Assembly (NCBI RefSeq): GCF_041080655.1
Contig: NZ_CP163525.1
Coordinates: 4,898,001-4,962,000 of the forward strand
Source: Streptomyces sp. CG4
Lineage (GTDB): Bacteria > Actinomycetota > Actinomycetes > Streptomycetales > Streptomycetaceae
Direction: 5' to 3'
Length of the DNA: 64,000 nucleotides
The notes under the pieces were generated by a model. That model saw only the letters and a program-made list of their open reading frames with translations, did not search any database and was not told the DNA's origin. Below, one piece after another: positions 25,983 to 34,586 of this stretch; position 1 is the stretch's first letter, and the number at the start of each line of letters is the position of its first letter. The position numbers and the translations under genes are program-made.

Positions 25983-26936
25983 TCAGGTCCGGGGGAAGGA
26001 GTGCTGCAGGAGTACCTTGCCGGCGGCGCCGGGCTGCTGCCGGATGCAGGCCGCATCGACGATATAGGCCGTGACCTGTGCGCTGTCGCTGGCATCGGGC
26101 ACCACGACCAGATAGGCGGACTTCCCGTCGTAGGTTCCTGTCTTGGCGCCCAGGACGTCATCGCTCCGGTGGAGCGCCGCCCGGACGCAGTCGGGGACAG
26201 TGACATCCGGCTGGATCAGGGTCTTCGCGCTCTCGGTCGACTGGGGGGTGTTCCGCTCGGACTCGAGGCCCGACCGGGGCCGCTGGCTCGCGGAGCCCCG
26301 CTGGGGCTTCTTCTCGGTGGCGAGTAGATCCTTCACCTGGCTCTGGACACTGGTACCGGAGAACGGTCCGACGGAAGGTGTCGGCCTTCCATGTGCGGTG
26401 TTGGTGTCGGAGCCGTGATTGCCGAGCGATTGCAGCACCAGCGACCCGGCCCCGAGGAGGGCCGCAGTGAGGACGGCGCCGAGGACCACACGGCGTCGTC
26501 GGCCTCGCATGCGCCCCTTGCGTCCCGGACCGGTCGCAGCCTGCGGGCGCCCGGCGGGCCGGTCGGAGGGGAGCGATGTTTCAGGGGGGAGCGACGTTTC
26601 ACGTGAAACATGACCCTCGCTGCCCTCACGACCCGGCTCCGTCTCCGTGGAGATCTGGCCGCTCGGCGACTCCGGGGCGGAGGCGCTGAGCAGCGCCTCG
26701 GCAGCCAGGGCGGCGTCGATACGTCGGGCCACGTCGGCCGGCATGTGCTCTGCTTCCGACAGGGATCCCAGCAGCCCCCGGATCTCCTCCAGTGAGGCAT
26801 GGACGTCCGCGCACAGCTCACACGTCTCCAGATGGCGCCGTATGTCCGTGCTGCGGGCCGGTGCAAGAAGGCCTTCGGTGAGGTCAGAGATCTCCTCGAC
26901 GTCCGGGTGCCCGGCCGTGTCTGTCGTGGAAGTCAC
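25983..26936 (-). CDS. Zinc-finger anti-sigma factor (partner of SigM)
   Basis: This 317-residue protein has an N-terminal anti-sigma domain with HLETCELC (the HxxxCxxC metal motif, about residues 35-42). A Pro/Ser-rich linker follows, then a basic stretch and a transmembrane helix (about 142-165, VVLGAVLTAALLGAGSLVLQSL), and an extracytoplasmic C-terminal domain (PDCVRAALHRSDDVLGAKTGTYDGKSAYLVVVPDA) that may sense envelope signals. It overlaps sigM by 4 bp. In mycobacteria the equivalent gene inhibits SigM. A perfect parS site lies in the linker-coding part. Confidence 0.88.
   Translation of the reverse strand: MTSTTDTAGHPDVEEISDLTEGLLAPARSTDIRRHLETCELCADVHASLEEIRGLLGSLSEAEHMPADVARRIDAALAAEALLSASAPESPSGQISTETEPGREGSEGHVSRETSLPPETSLPSDRPAGRPQAATGPGRKGRMRGRRRRVVLGAVLTAALLGAGSLVLQSLGNHGSDTNTAHGRPTPSVGPFSGTSVQSQVKDLLATEKKPQRGSASQRPRSGLESERNTPQSTESAKTLIQPDVTVPDCVRAALHRSDDVLGAKTGTYDGKSAYLVVVPDASDSAQVTAYIVDAACIRQQPGAAGKVLLQHSFPRT
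26596..26609. other. parS: parS site 4 (perfect), inside the anti-sigma gene
   Basis: Exact GTTTCACGTGAAAC in the low-complexity linker-coding region, translated on the minus strand as HVSRET. Confidence 0.92.
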
Positions 26937-27658
26937 GCTCGTCCACCTCCGCCCTTCACTACGGCTGAATCGCTGGGTCCCGTGTCCTCAGGGCTTCCGT
27001 TCGAAGACCCCGTTGCCGGTGGGACGGATGTCCCGTGCACCCGGTTCCGTCCCGCGCCGGGTTCTTTTCCGCTTCCGGGACCTTCGGGCCGTAGATGGGT
27101 GAGGAGAGGCAGTAGCCGGGCTCTGCCGCGGGCGCATCTGCTCTTCACCGTGCCCGTCGGCACATCGAGGATCCGGGCGGCCTCAGCCACGGGATATCCC
27201 TGCATGTCCACCAGGACCAGGGCGGCGCGCTGGTCGTGCGGGAGAGTGCCGAGCGCTTCGAAGAGCTGGCGCTGCACATCATTGCGCTCGGCCGGCGCCG
27301 AGGCCGACTCGTGCGGCTCCAGCAGCTGCTCCAGCCGCTCCGTGTCGTCGACCGGCGAGGTCTTCCGCGAGGCCACCTTGCGTGCACGGTCCAGGCAGGC
27401 GTTCACCGTGATCCGGTGCAGCCACGTCGTGACAGCCGACTGGCCCCGGAAGGTATGGGCGGCCCGGTAGGCCGACACCAGGGCGTCCTGGACCGCGTCA
27501 GCGGCCTCCTCACGGTCCCCCAGGGTCCGCAGCGCGACCGCCCAGAGCCGATCCCGATGCCGCCGCACGATCTCACCGAATGCATCGGGATCGCCTTCCA
27601 CATGACGGGCGAGCAGATCCTTGTCGCTCACCCGGTCGTATCCGGCGCCTTCCGCCAT
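26933..27658 (-). CDS. sigM: ECF RNA polymerase sigma factor, SigM type
   Basis: The 241-residue protein has sigma region 2 (ALRTLGDREEAADAVQDALVSAYRAAHTFRGQSAVTTWLHRITVNACLD) and region 4 (LFEALGTLPHDQRAALVLVDMQGYPVAEAARILDVPTGTVKSRCARGRARL). About 45 disordered residues follow at the C terminus. The gene order murJ, pseudokinase, sigM, anti-sigma, trxB, trxA matches mycobacterial sigM. It starts 25 bp after the pseudokinase gene, so it is probably read from upstream as part of the murJ cluster. Confidence 0.9.
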   Translation of the reverse strand: MAEGAGYDRVSDKDLLARHVEGDPDAFGEIVRRHRDRLWAVALRTLGDREEAADAVQDALVSAYRAAHTFRGQSAVTTWLHRITVNACLDRARKVASRKTSPVDDTERLEQLLEPHESASAPAERNDVQRQLFEALGTLPHDQRAALVLVDMQGYPVAEAARILDVPTGTVKSRCARGRARLLPLLTHLRPEGPGSGKEPGAGRNRVHGTSVPPATGSSNGSPEDTGPSDSAVVKGGGGRA

Positions 27659-27683
27659 CTGCCCCTCCGGTCCGGGTGAGACG

Positions 27684-29405
27684 TCAGCCCGTGAACTGCA
27701 CTTCGCTGATGCCCTGCTTGTAGCCGGCGTCGGCGTACGCGGCCGCGTCAGGACCGGAGTACGGCACAGCCGTCAGCCACACGAGGACATACTGCGTCTT
27801 CACCGACTTGCTGACCTTCACCGTAGCCGTGGTGCCTCTGGTCGTGACCTTGCCGATCTTCACCATCGAGTCGAGTGACGAAGGTGACAGTGAGTCGGCC
27901 GCGTACAACTCGATCGTCGTGTGGTCGCCGGGGTAGCGCAGCCCGATGGTGGCAGCGTCGACCTGCTTGGCCGAGCCCAGGTCGTAGACGATGCCGACCC
28001 CGGGCTTGTAGGGCGCGATCGGGGGACCCTCGTTGAAGGTCTTGGTCCGCCAGTAGGTGGTCGCGTTGCCGTCGTAGGTCTTCTGGACGTCGCCAGGGTG
28101 CTGGGGGTCTCCCTTGGCGACGAACTCCTGGCTGCCCTTGATGCTTATCGGCGTCGACTTGGGCTTCGTGTCGCCCTTGTCGCCGTCGCCGTTCTGCTGG
28201 CTCTTGTTGGTGTCGTCGTTCTTGCCGCCCTGGTCCATGAGCGCGTCCGCCAGCTGCCAGCTGCCCAGGCCGAGGGCGGCGATGAGAAGGGCGGACACCG
28301 CCCACTTCAGGGCCTTGCCGGTACGGCTCTGCAGCGGGGGCGGCGGGGGCGCGATCGGCTGGGCGACGCCGGGGCGCGGCGCCTGGCGGCCGTACGTGCC
28401 CTGCTGGTAGGTCGTGCGCTGGTACTCCGGCGGGGCCGTGAACGCCGGCTCCGGCGGGCGGATGCGCGGCATCTCGCCGATCGCCTTCACCAGCTCCTCC
28501 GGCGTGGTGCACGCGGCCTCGTGCCGGGAGGCGGTGGCGCCGTCGTTGGCGAGTGCGCGCATCGCCAGTTCGGACAGGCCCCGGTGCACACCGGCCCGCA
28601 CCTGGTCCGGTGCGATGAGGCCGACACCCTTGGGCAGGCCGGACAGGCCGTACGCGTCGCTCGGGTACGGCCAGCGCTCGGTCAGCGCCGCGTACAGCAG
28701 GGCGCCGATCGCCTCGGTGTCCGTGCGCTGCGGGGTGTCGGAGCTGATGCCGCGCAGCGCGGCGTTCACGGCCAGGCCCCGGATGCGCCACTGGCCGGTC
28801 GAGGTGCGCAGCACGGCGTTCGGGCTCAGCCGCAGATGGGCGAGGCCCTCGCGGTGCGCGGCGGCCATCGCCGAGGCGACCTGGCTGACCATCTGGTAGG
28901 CGTCGTGCGGCTCCAGCGGACCGGGCGCGAGGAGCGTGGTCAGCTCGGTGGCGTCGGGCAGCCACTCGTGTACGACATAGACGAGGTCGTTCTCCTCGAC
29001 GGCGTCGAGGACCTGGACGAAACGGGGATCACCGAGCAGCGCGGAGGAACGGGCGGCAGCCAGGACGGAACGGGCCCGTGTGTGGTCCGCGGGCAGGATG
29101 TGGACGCCGACGGCTCGACGGAGCTTCTCGTCGACCGCACGCCAACTGCTGAATCCGTCCAGACGGGTGACGCACTCCTCCAGCCGGTAGCGTCTGGCGA
29201 GCTTGTGACCGCTGTGTAGTTCGGGAGGCAAGGTCTTCTTCCCGGGACCCTCGGTCCCGCCGCTCCCCTGTACCTCGTCGCTGTCCGTGTCCCGCTCCGG
29301 GTTCATGGCCACCCCGTCGGCCGTGGACTGGTCCGCCTTGGCGGTCAGCGGCTGCTCACCGCTGTTGTCTGCCACGTCGACGGCAGCCGTGCTCCGTTCC
29401 GCCAC
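27684..29405 (-). CDS. Membrane pseudokinase with discoidin-like extracellular domain
   Basis: From the GTG at 29405 (AGGGA upstream) it has 573 residues. Residues about 60-300 have the Ser/Thr kinase fold, but catalytic residues are lost: the VAIK lysine is His (VGVHIL), HRD is replaced by AHLRLSPNAVL and DFG by GLA. A Pro-rich juxtamembrane part and one transmembrane helix (about 365-385) follow. The extracellular domain contains YDGNATTYWRTKTF and IGLRYPGD, resembling F5/8-type C (discoidin) modules. In mycobacteria a pseudokinase of this kind is fused to MurJ and binds FhaA when phosphorylated; here it is a separate gene 118 bp after murJ. I infer a role in regulating lipid II export. An upstream GTG at 29465 would add 20 residues but has no ribosome site. 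Confidence 0.85.
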   Translation of the reverse strand: MAERSTAAVDVADNSGEQPLTAKADQSTADGVAMNPERDTDSDEVQGSGGTEGPGKKTLPPELHSGHKLARRYRLEECVTRLDGFSSWRAVDEKLRRAVGVHILPADHTRARSVLAAARSSALLGDPRFVQVLDAVEENDLVYVVHEWLPDATELTTLLAPGPLEPHDAYQMVSQVASAMAAAHREGLAHLRLSPNAVLRTSTGQWRIRGLAVNAALRGISSDTPQRTDTEAIGALLYAALTERWPYPSDAYGLSGLPKGVGLIAPDQVRAGVHRGLSELAMRALANDGATASRHEAACTTPEELVKAIGEMPRIRPPEPAFTAPPEYQRTTYQQGTYGRQAPRPGVAQPIAPPPPPLQSRTGKALKWAVSALLIAALGLGSWQLADALMDQGGKNDDTNKSQQNGDGDKGDTKPKSTPISIKGSQEFVAKGDPQHPGDVQKTYDGNATTYWRTKTFNEGPPIAPYKPGVGIVYDLGSAKQVDAATIGLRYPGDHTTIELYAADSLSPSSLDSMVKIGKVTTRGTTATVKVSKSVKTQYVLVWLTAVPYSGPDAAAYADAGYKQGISEVQFTG

Positions 29406-29523
29406 CGTCGTCCCTGCCTCCCCATCCGTTGCACGCTGTCCGACGCCGAAATCAATTGTGCCCACAGTCCGCCGCTATGCACGACACACGACGGCGGACG
29501 ATGGTTGTGCGCTTACCCCCGCT

Positions 29524-31887
29524 TCAGCGGCCCAGACGCCCGCGGACCATGCCTACGAGCGAGTTGAGTTCCTCGATGCGCATCCGCCGGGCGGCCACGA
29601 AGAAGATGCCGAGCAGGACGGCACTGCCGGCGACCAGCGCGGCCAAGGAGCCGACGACGCCCTGGCCGAGGGTGTGCCCGATGCCGTAGCAGGCCGCGCC
29701 GCTGAGCAGGGCCGCGGGCACCGAGGCGATACACAGGCGCGCGTACGTCCGCATCACCCGGGCACCGTCCAGGTCACCACCGAGCCGCTTGCGCAGCCGC
29801 CGCCAGGCGACGCCCACACCGATCGCGTAGGCGAGGCCGTACGCGGCCGCCATTCCCGCGACCGCCCAGCGGGCCGGCAGCAGGAAGTAGCAGAGTGCCG
29901 AGGCGCCCGCGTTGACGGTGGCGACGATGACCGTGTTGTAGAAGGGCGTGCGGGTGTCTTCGTACGCGTAGAAGGCGCGTAGGACGACGTACTGCACCGA
30001 GTACGGGATCAGGCCGAGGCCGAAGGCCATCAGCATGTAGCCCATGTTGGTGGCCGAGTCGGTGCCCGCGGAGCCGAAGATCAGCGTGCACATCGGAATG
30101 GCGAGGGCGAGGAAGCCGAAGGCGATCGGGACGATGGCGACCGCGGTGGTGCGCAGGCCCTGGGAGATGTCGTCGCGGACGGCACCCGCGTCACCCTCGG
30201 CGGCAGAGCGCGAGATGCGCGGCAGTAGGGCGGCCATCAGGGAGACCGTGATGATGGCCTGCGGCAGGCCCCAGATCAGCTGGGCGTTGGCGTAGGCGGC
30301 GAAGCCGGTGCCCTTGATGCCGGAGTGCTCGCCGGCGGCGGTGGAGAGCTGGGTGACGACCATGGCGCCCGCCTGGTTGGCGAGGACGAACAGGACCGTC
30401 CACTTGGCGAGCATCGCGGCCTTGCCGAGACCGTGGCCCCGCCAGTCGAACCGCAGCCGGATCCGGAAGCCCGTCTCGCGCAGGTAGGGGATCATCGCCA
30501 GCGCCTGGACGACCAGGCCCAGCAGCACGCCGACGCCGAGCAGGCGCTGGCCCTCCGGCGGGATGCTCGTGACCGTCATGTGGGAGTTGGCGGCGGTGCC
30601 GTAGACCCAGATGAACATGCTGAGCGTCACGATGATGACGATGTTGTTCAGGACCGGGGTCCACATCATCGCGCCGAACTTGCCGCGCGCGTTGAGGATC
30701 TGCCCCATCACCACGTGGATGCCCATGAAGAAGATCGAGGGCAGGAAGTAGCGGGTGAAGGTGACCGCCACCTCGTTCGCCGCCGGGTTGGTGGCGACCG
30801 GGTTGGACAGCAGGCGTACCAGCAGTGGCGCCGCGAACATCGCGAGACCGGTCAGCGCGGCGAGCGCCACCATCACCAGGGTCAGCAGACGGTTCGCGAA
30901 GGCCTCGCCGCCGTCCTCGTCCTCCTTCATCGACCGCACCAGCTGCGGCACGAAGACGGAGTTGAGACCGCCGCCGACGGTGAGGATGTAGATCATCGTC
31001 GGCAGCTGGTAGGCCACCTGGAAGGAGTCGGCGAGGAAGCCGAGGCCGAGCGCCGCGGCGATCAGCGCGGAGCGAATGAAACCGGTGAGGCGGGAGACCA
31101 TCGTGCCCGCCGCCATCACGGCACTGGACTTCAGCAGCCCGCCGGCCTTGCCGCCCTTCTTCGCGGGCGCTGCGGAAGCCGCGGGAGCGGTCACCTCCGG
31201 TTCCGCGTCCAGGTGCTGACCGGCGGGATCCGGGGTCCCGGCCGGGGCGGGTACCGGAGGCTGCGCCGGGTTCCCCGGGGCAGCCGGGTAGGAAGCCCCG
31301 GGGTACGGGGCGCCCTGCTGGGGGCCCTGGCCGTGCGCCGGCGGGTAGGGGGCGGCGGCACCGTACCCGGCGCCCGGAGCGGGGGCCGGCCCGGAGAAGC
31401 CCGGCGGATCCATGGGCGCGGACCCGCCACTCTGCTGCTGGTCCTTGAAGAGATGCGCGAAGGCGTCCGGCTCGTGATACTCCTCGCCCGAGTGCGTGAC
31501 CAGGTCGTCCACGCCCACGAACTGGGTCGTACGCGGGTCGTCGCCGTACGGCATGTGCGGGGTCGCACCGTCCGGCTCCGGCGCCGGCGTCTGCGCCCAC
31601 ACCCGCGGGTCGGGCGCGTACGGCGACTGGGCAGGCGGGTCGTAGAGCGGCTGCTGCGGCCCCTGGGTGCCCGGAGCGGGCGGGTGCGCGGCACGGTCGT
31701 AGAGCGCCTCGGCGACCGGATCCTGGGCGGTCAGGTCCTGCGCCCGGTAGGGGTCGTGGTCGTAGGCGTCCTGGAGATACATGTCCGCCGGTTGTTGCGG
31801 CGGTACCTGACCGGGCTCCGGCGGCGTCTCGGGGTAGCCCGAGCCGGCCGGGCCCTGGCCGCGATCACCGTCGTACGGCGCGTTCAT
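29524..31887 (-). CDS. murJ: Lipid II flippase MurJ (MviN)
   Basis: MurJ flips lipid II across the membrane for peptidoglycan synthesis. The 787-residue protein has about 250 disordered, Pro/Gln/Tyr-rich cytoplasmic residues at the N terminus. These include PYGDDPRTTQFVGVDDLV, a possible Thr-phosphosite region. A MurJ core of about 14 transmembrane helices follows, starting GTMVSRLTGFIRSALIAAALG and including the ARAFYAYEDTRTPFYNT-like RAFYAYEDTRTPFYN. It lacks the C-terminal kinase-like domain of mycobacterial MviN; that is encoded by the next gene. ATG start. It follows the DUF6049 gene by 45 bp. Confidence 0.95.
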   Translation of the reverse strand: MNAPYDGDRGQGPAGSGYPETPPEPGQVPPQQPADMYLQDAYDHDPYRAQDLTAQDPVAEALYDRAAHPPAPGTQGPQQPLYDPPAQSPYAPDPRVWAQTPAPEPDGATPHMPYGDDPRTTQFVGVDDLVTHSGEEYHEPDAFAHLFKDQQQSGGSAPMDPPGFSGPAPAPGAGYGAAAPYPPAHGQGPQQGAPYPGASYPAAPGNPAQPPVPAPAGTPDPAGQHLDAEPEVTAPAASAAPAKKGGKAGGLLKSSAVMAAGTMVSRLTGFIRSALIAAALGLGFLADSFQVAYQLPTMIYILTVGGGLNSVFVPQLVRSMKEDEDGGEAFANRLLTLVMVALAALTGLAMFAAPLLVRLLSNPVATNPAANEVAVTFTRYFLPSIFFMGIHVVMGQILNARGKFGAMMWTPVLNNIVIIVTLSMFIWVYGTAANSHMTVTSIPPEGQRLLGVGVLLGLVVQALAMIPYLRETGFRIRLRFDWRGHGLGKAAMLAKWTVLFVLANQAGAMVVTQLSTAAGEHSGIKGTGFAAYANAQLIWGLPQAIITVSLMAALLPRISRSAAEGDAGAVRDDISQGLRTTAVAIVPIAFGFLALAIPMCTLIFGSAGTDSATNMGYMLMAFGLGLIPYSVQYVVLRAFYAYEDTRTPFYNTVIVATVNAGASALCYFLLPARWAVAGMAAAYGLAYAIGVGVAWRRLRKRLGGDLDGARVMRTYARLCIASVPAALLSGAACYGIGHTLGQGVVGSLAALVAGSAVLLGIFFVAARRMRIEELNSLVGMVRGRLGR

Positions 31888-31932
31888 GCTTACCCCACCT
31901 CATCGTCCCGGGCCCACCGGCCACGACATCGC

Positions 31933-34323
31933 TCAACGGTCCACTCTCTCACCCGTCCCGGACGGGTCGGTGCTTTCCGGTGCGGTGTCCGGCGCAGGGT
32001 CACTCGGGTGCTCCCGGGCTTCTGCCCGGGAAGCGGGGCCGGATTCCTCCGGTTCCTCCGGCTTCTCCGGGAGACGATCAGCAGGGGCGTCGGGGTTCCC
32101 GGGCTCGTCGGAGGCCGCCTCCGCCGTGCCGGTCCCGTCCTCCTCCGCCTGGCGGGCCGCAGCGCGCTTGCGCTGGGTGTACATCCGGAAGCCGGCGAGG
32201 ACGAGGAGCAGCACGCCGCCGCCGATGACCAGCATCACCGTGGGGGTGATCTCGGTGACCTTCACATCGAAGCTGACGGGGGCGCCGTACTTCTGGCCGT
32301 CCTCGGTGTACAGCTGGGCGATCACCGTGACCCGGCCGTTGGCGTTGGCCGAGGTGGTGAACTTCACGGACTGGCTGTGTCCGCCGGAGATCTCGACCGG
32401 CTGCTCGGAGTAGGCCTTGCCGCCGATCTTCAGCCGGGTCGGCATGCTCGAGGTGAGGCGCAGGACCAGATGGCCGACGGGCTGGACGAGGTTGTTCTGG
32501 ACCGTCACCGGGATGGTGGCGCTGCGGCCGGAGAGCTTGGTCTCCGACTTGTCGATCAGCTTGACCTGCTCGGCCAGATTGTCGAGCCACCGCTCCACGC
32601 CGTCGCGGTAGCGGCCCGCTTGGGCGCTCCTGCCCTGCCACGACGAGGACATCTCACGGTTTATGGCCCGCCCGAACGGCGTGACGACGCGGGACTGGTC
32701 GGAGAGGATCACCTGGAAGCTGCCGAGCTTGTCCTGGGTGCGCTCGATCTGCTCGAAGGCCGCCCGCGGCAGCTCCTGCGCGCGCAGCGACGAGGGATAG
32801 GCGGACGCCGACGGGATGTGCGTGGTGGCGCTCGGGTCGGGCTTGTCCTTGGCCGCCGCACCGAGGTCCTGGGACTGGGACCAGTTCCCGTCCTGGAGCG
32901 TTTTCAGCGCCGCCGCCATCGCCTGGGCCTGGCTCGCCGCGGGCATGCGCTGCGGGGCGACGACGATGCTGCGCTGCTTGTCCGTCTGCGCGTTCACCTC
33001 AAGGCTCTGGGCCAGGAACTGCTGCACGGCCAGTGTGGCCGATCCCGCCTTCGTCAGATCGCCCTCGAAGGCCGTGGACAGCCGGGCGTCGGAGACCACC
33101 GCCGTGGTGCCGCCGCCGACCGGGCGGGCGGCGGAGGGCGTGTACGGCAGCCCGGCGGTCTCCTGGAGGCTGTCGCTGCGGGCGATCACGCGGTCGGCTC
33201 CGGCGGAGGTCGCGACCTTCATGATCGCCGGGTCGACGGCGCCTTCCACCGGCCAGGCGAAGTCGGTGCTCGGTGTGACGTGGAGCACGGTTTTGACGGT
33301 GGTGGCGGCGACGTCGGTGGCGTCCTTGAGGTGGCTGAGCGAGCCGGTGACGCTGGTGCCGTTGTGCGCGAGGGACGCGAGGTCCGGGTCGGCGAAGGGC
33401 AGCGCGACGACCTCCTTGCCCGTCACCGCGTTCTGCAGGTTGGCCAGCCATTGCTTCGCGATCGCCTGGTGGTCCTTCGGGCCGGGCGTCGTGGTGTCGC
33501 CGTCTCCCGGCAGCCGGTAGTTGCCGGTCGCCATCGCGTCCACCGAGGCCAGCAGATCCGGGTCGATCACCCAGGTGACGTCGAGGTCCTTGCCCAGATC
33601 CACCATCTGCGCCAGTCGGCCGCCCGGGGCGAGCTCCTTGGCCAGCTTGTCGTTGAGGAACACCGGCGTCTGAAGCTCACCGGCGCCCGTCTTGGCCGTC
33701 ATGTGGACCGTGGAGATCAGTGGCCACAGGAACGTCGTCTTCGTCTTGGTGTCGGCCTGGGACGGCTGCCACGGCAGGAAGGTCCGCTGAATGCCGAGCA
33801 CCTGGTCCCAGGGCTGCGCGGCGGTCTGGCCGGAGAGGGAGACACCGAACTCGTAGACACCGTCGTCGCCGAGGTCGAGCTTGTCCACGGGGACGGAGAT
33901 GCTGAAGTGCTCCGCGACGCCCGGAGACAGTGCCGCGAACTTCTCCACGTACTTGCCGCCGACCTCGGAGCCCATGCCGGACTGCAGGTCGTCGGAGCGC
34001 TGGGCGACGTTGTCGATCGCCGAGCGGGTGTTCAGCATGGGGCCGACCTCCAGGCCCACATGGGCGCCGGTGACGGGCTGCTTCCCGTTGTTGGTCACGG
34101 TGCCCGACACGGTCAGCGTGTCCCCGTCCGTGGGGGCGCTGGGGGTCAGCGAGTCCAGGGAGACCGACACCGTGTCCGCGGAGGCGGCCTGGGCGGACGT
34201 CGCGGCGGGCAACTGGAGCAGCCCGGCCAGCAGGGGTGCACTGGCGAGCAGCGCGCCGGTGCGTCGCAGCCACCGGCGGGCAGGTGAGGCACTGGTCCCC
34301 TGGATGTCAGCCGCCTCGGCCAC
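31933..34323 (-). CDS. DUF6049 secreted/membrane protein upstream of murJ
   Basis: This protein of about 796 residues has an N-terminal signal peptide (WLRRTGALLASAPLLAGLLQLPAATSAQA), a long extracytoplasmic part with Ig-like segments (DTLTVSGTVTNNGKQPVTGAHVG; LSGRSATIPVTVQNNL), a C-terminal transmembrane helix (VMLVIGGGVLLLVLAGF) and an acidic cytoplasmic tail of about 80 residues. I chose the GTG at 34323 (AEAADIQG, GAGGGA upstream), which puts the signal peptide at a normal place; the frame is open to 34419. The equivalent gene also precedes mviN in mycobacteria. The function is unknown; context suggests the cell envelope. Confidence 0.82.
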   Translation of the reverse strand: MAEAADIQGTSASPARRWLRRTGALLASAPLLAGLLQLPAATSAQAASADTVSVSLDSLTPSAPTDGDTLTVSGTVTNNGKQPVTGAHVGLEVGPMLNTRSAIDNVAQRSDDLQSGMGSEVGGKYVEKFAALSPGVAEHFSISVPVDKLDLGDDGVYEFGVSLSGQTAAQPWDQVLGIQRTFLPWQPSQADTKTKTTFLWPLISTVHMTAKTGAGELQTPVFLNDKLAKELAPGGRLAQMVDLGKDLDVTWVIDPDLLASVDAMATGNYRLPGDGDTTTPGPKDHQAIAKQWLANLQNAVTGKEVVALPFADPDLASLAHNGTSVTGSLSHLKDATDVAATTVKTVLHVTPSTDFAWPVEGAVDPAIMKVATSAGADRVIARSDSLQETAGLPYTPSAARPVGGGTTAVVSDARLSTAFEGDLTKAGSATLAVQQFLAQSLEVNAQTDKQRSIVVAPQRMPAASQAQAMAAALKTLQDGNWSQSQDLGAAAKDKPDPSATTHIPSASAYPSSLRAQELPRAAFEQIERTQDKLGSFQVILSDQSRVVTPFGRAINREMSSSWQGRSAQAGRYRDGVERWLDNLAEQVKLIDKSETKLSGRSATIPVTVQNNLVQPVGHLVLRLTSSMPTRLKIGGKAYSEQPVEISGGHSQSVKFTTSANANGRVTVIAQLYTEDGQKYGAPVSFDVKVTEITPTVMLVIGGGVLLLVLAGFRMYTQRKRAAARQAEEDGTGTAEAASDEPGNPDAPADRLPEKPEEPEESGPASRAEAREHPSDPAPDTAPESTDPSGTGERVDR

Positions 34324-34586
34324 GCGTTCGCCGTCCCTCGTCGTCAGTGGTCGTCGGAATGTGCGTCCACGCATGGTAACGATGCGCGCTGAGGGGAAGT
34401 GCCGCGGTCTCCACCACAAGATCGAAGAAGACCGGCAAGCCGTCCTCTATATCCAGTATCGAGCGGAGAGCTTCCGTACGCCGCGAGGGCAGTGCTTGCG
34501 GCGGGTATGCGGGGAGCTGCCCGTGGCCTCTGCCGGGAGGAAATGGAGGGCGCCCCTGGTCGCCGGGGCACGTACCCTCTTCTGTT

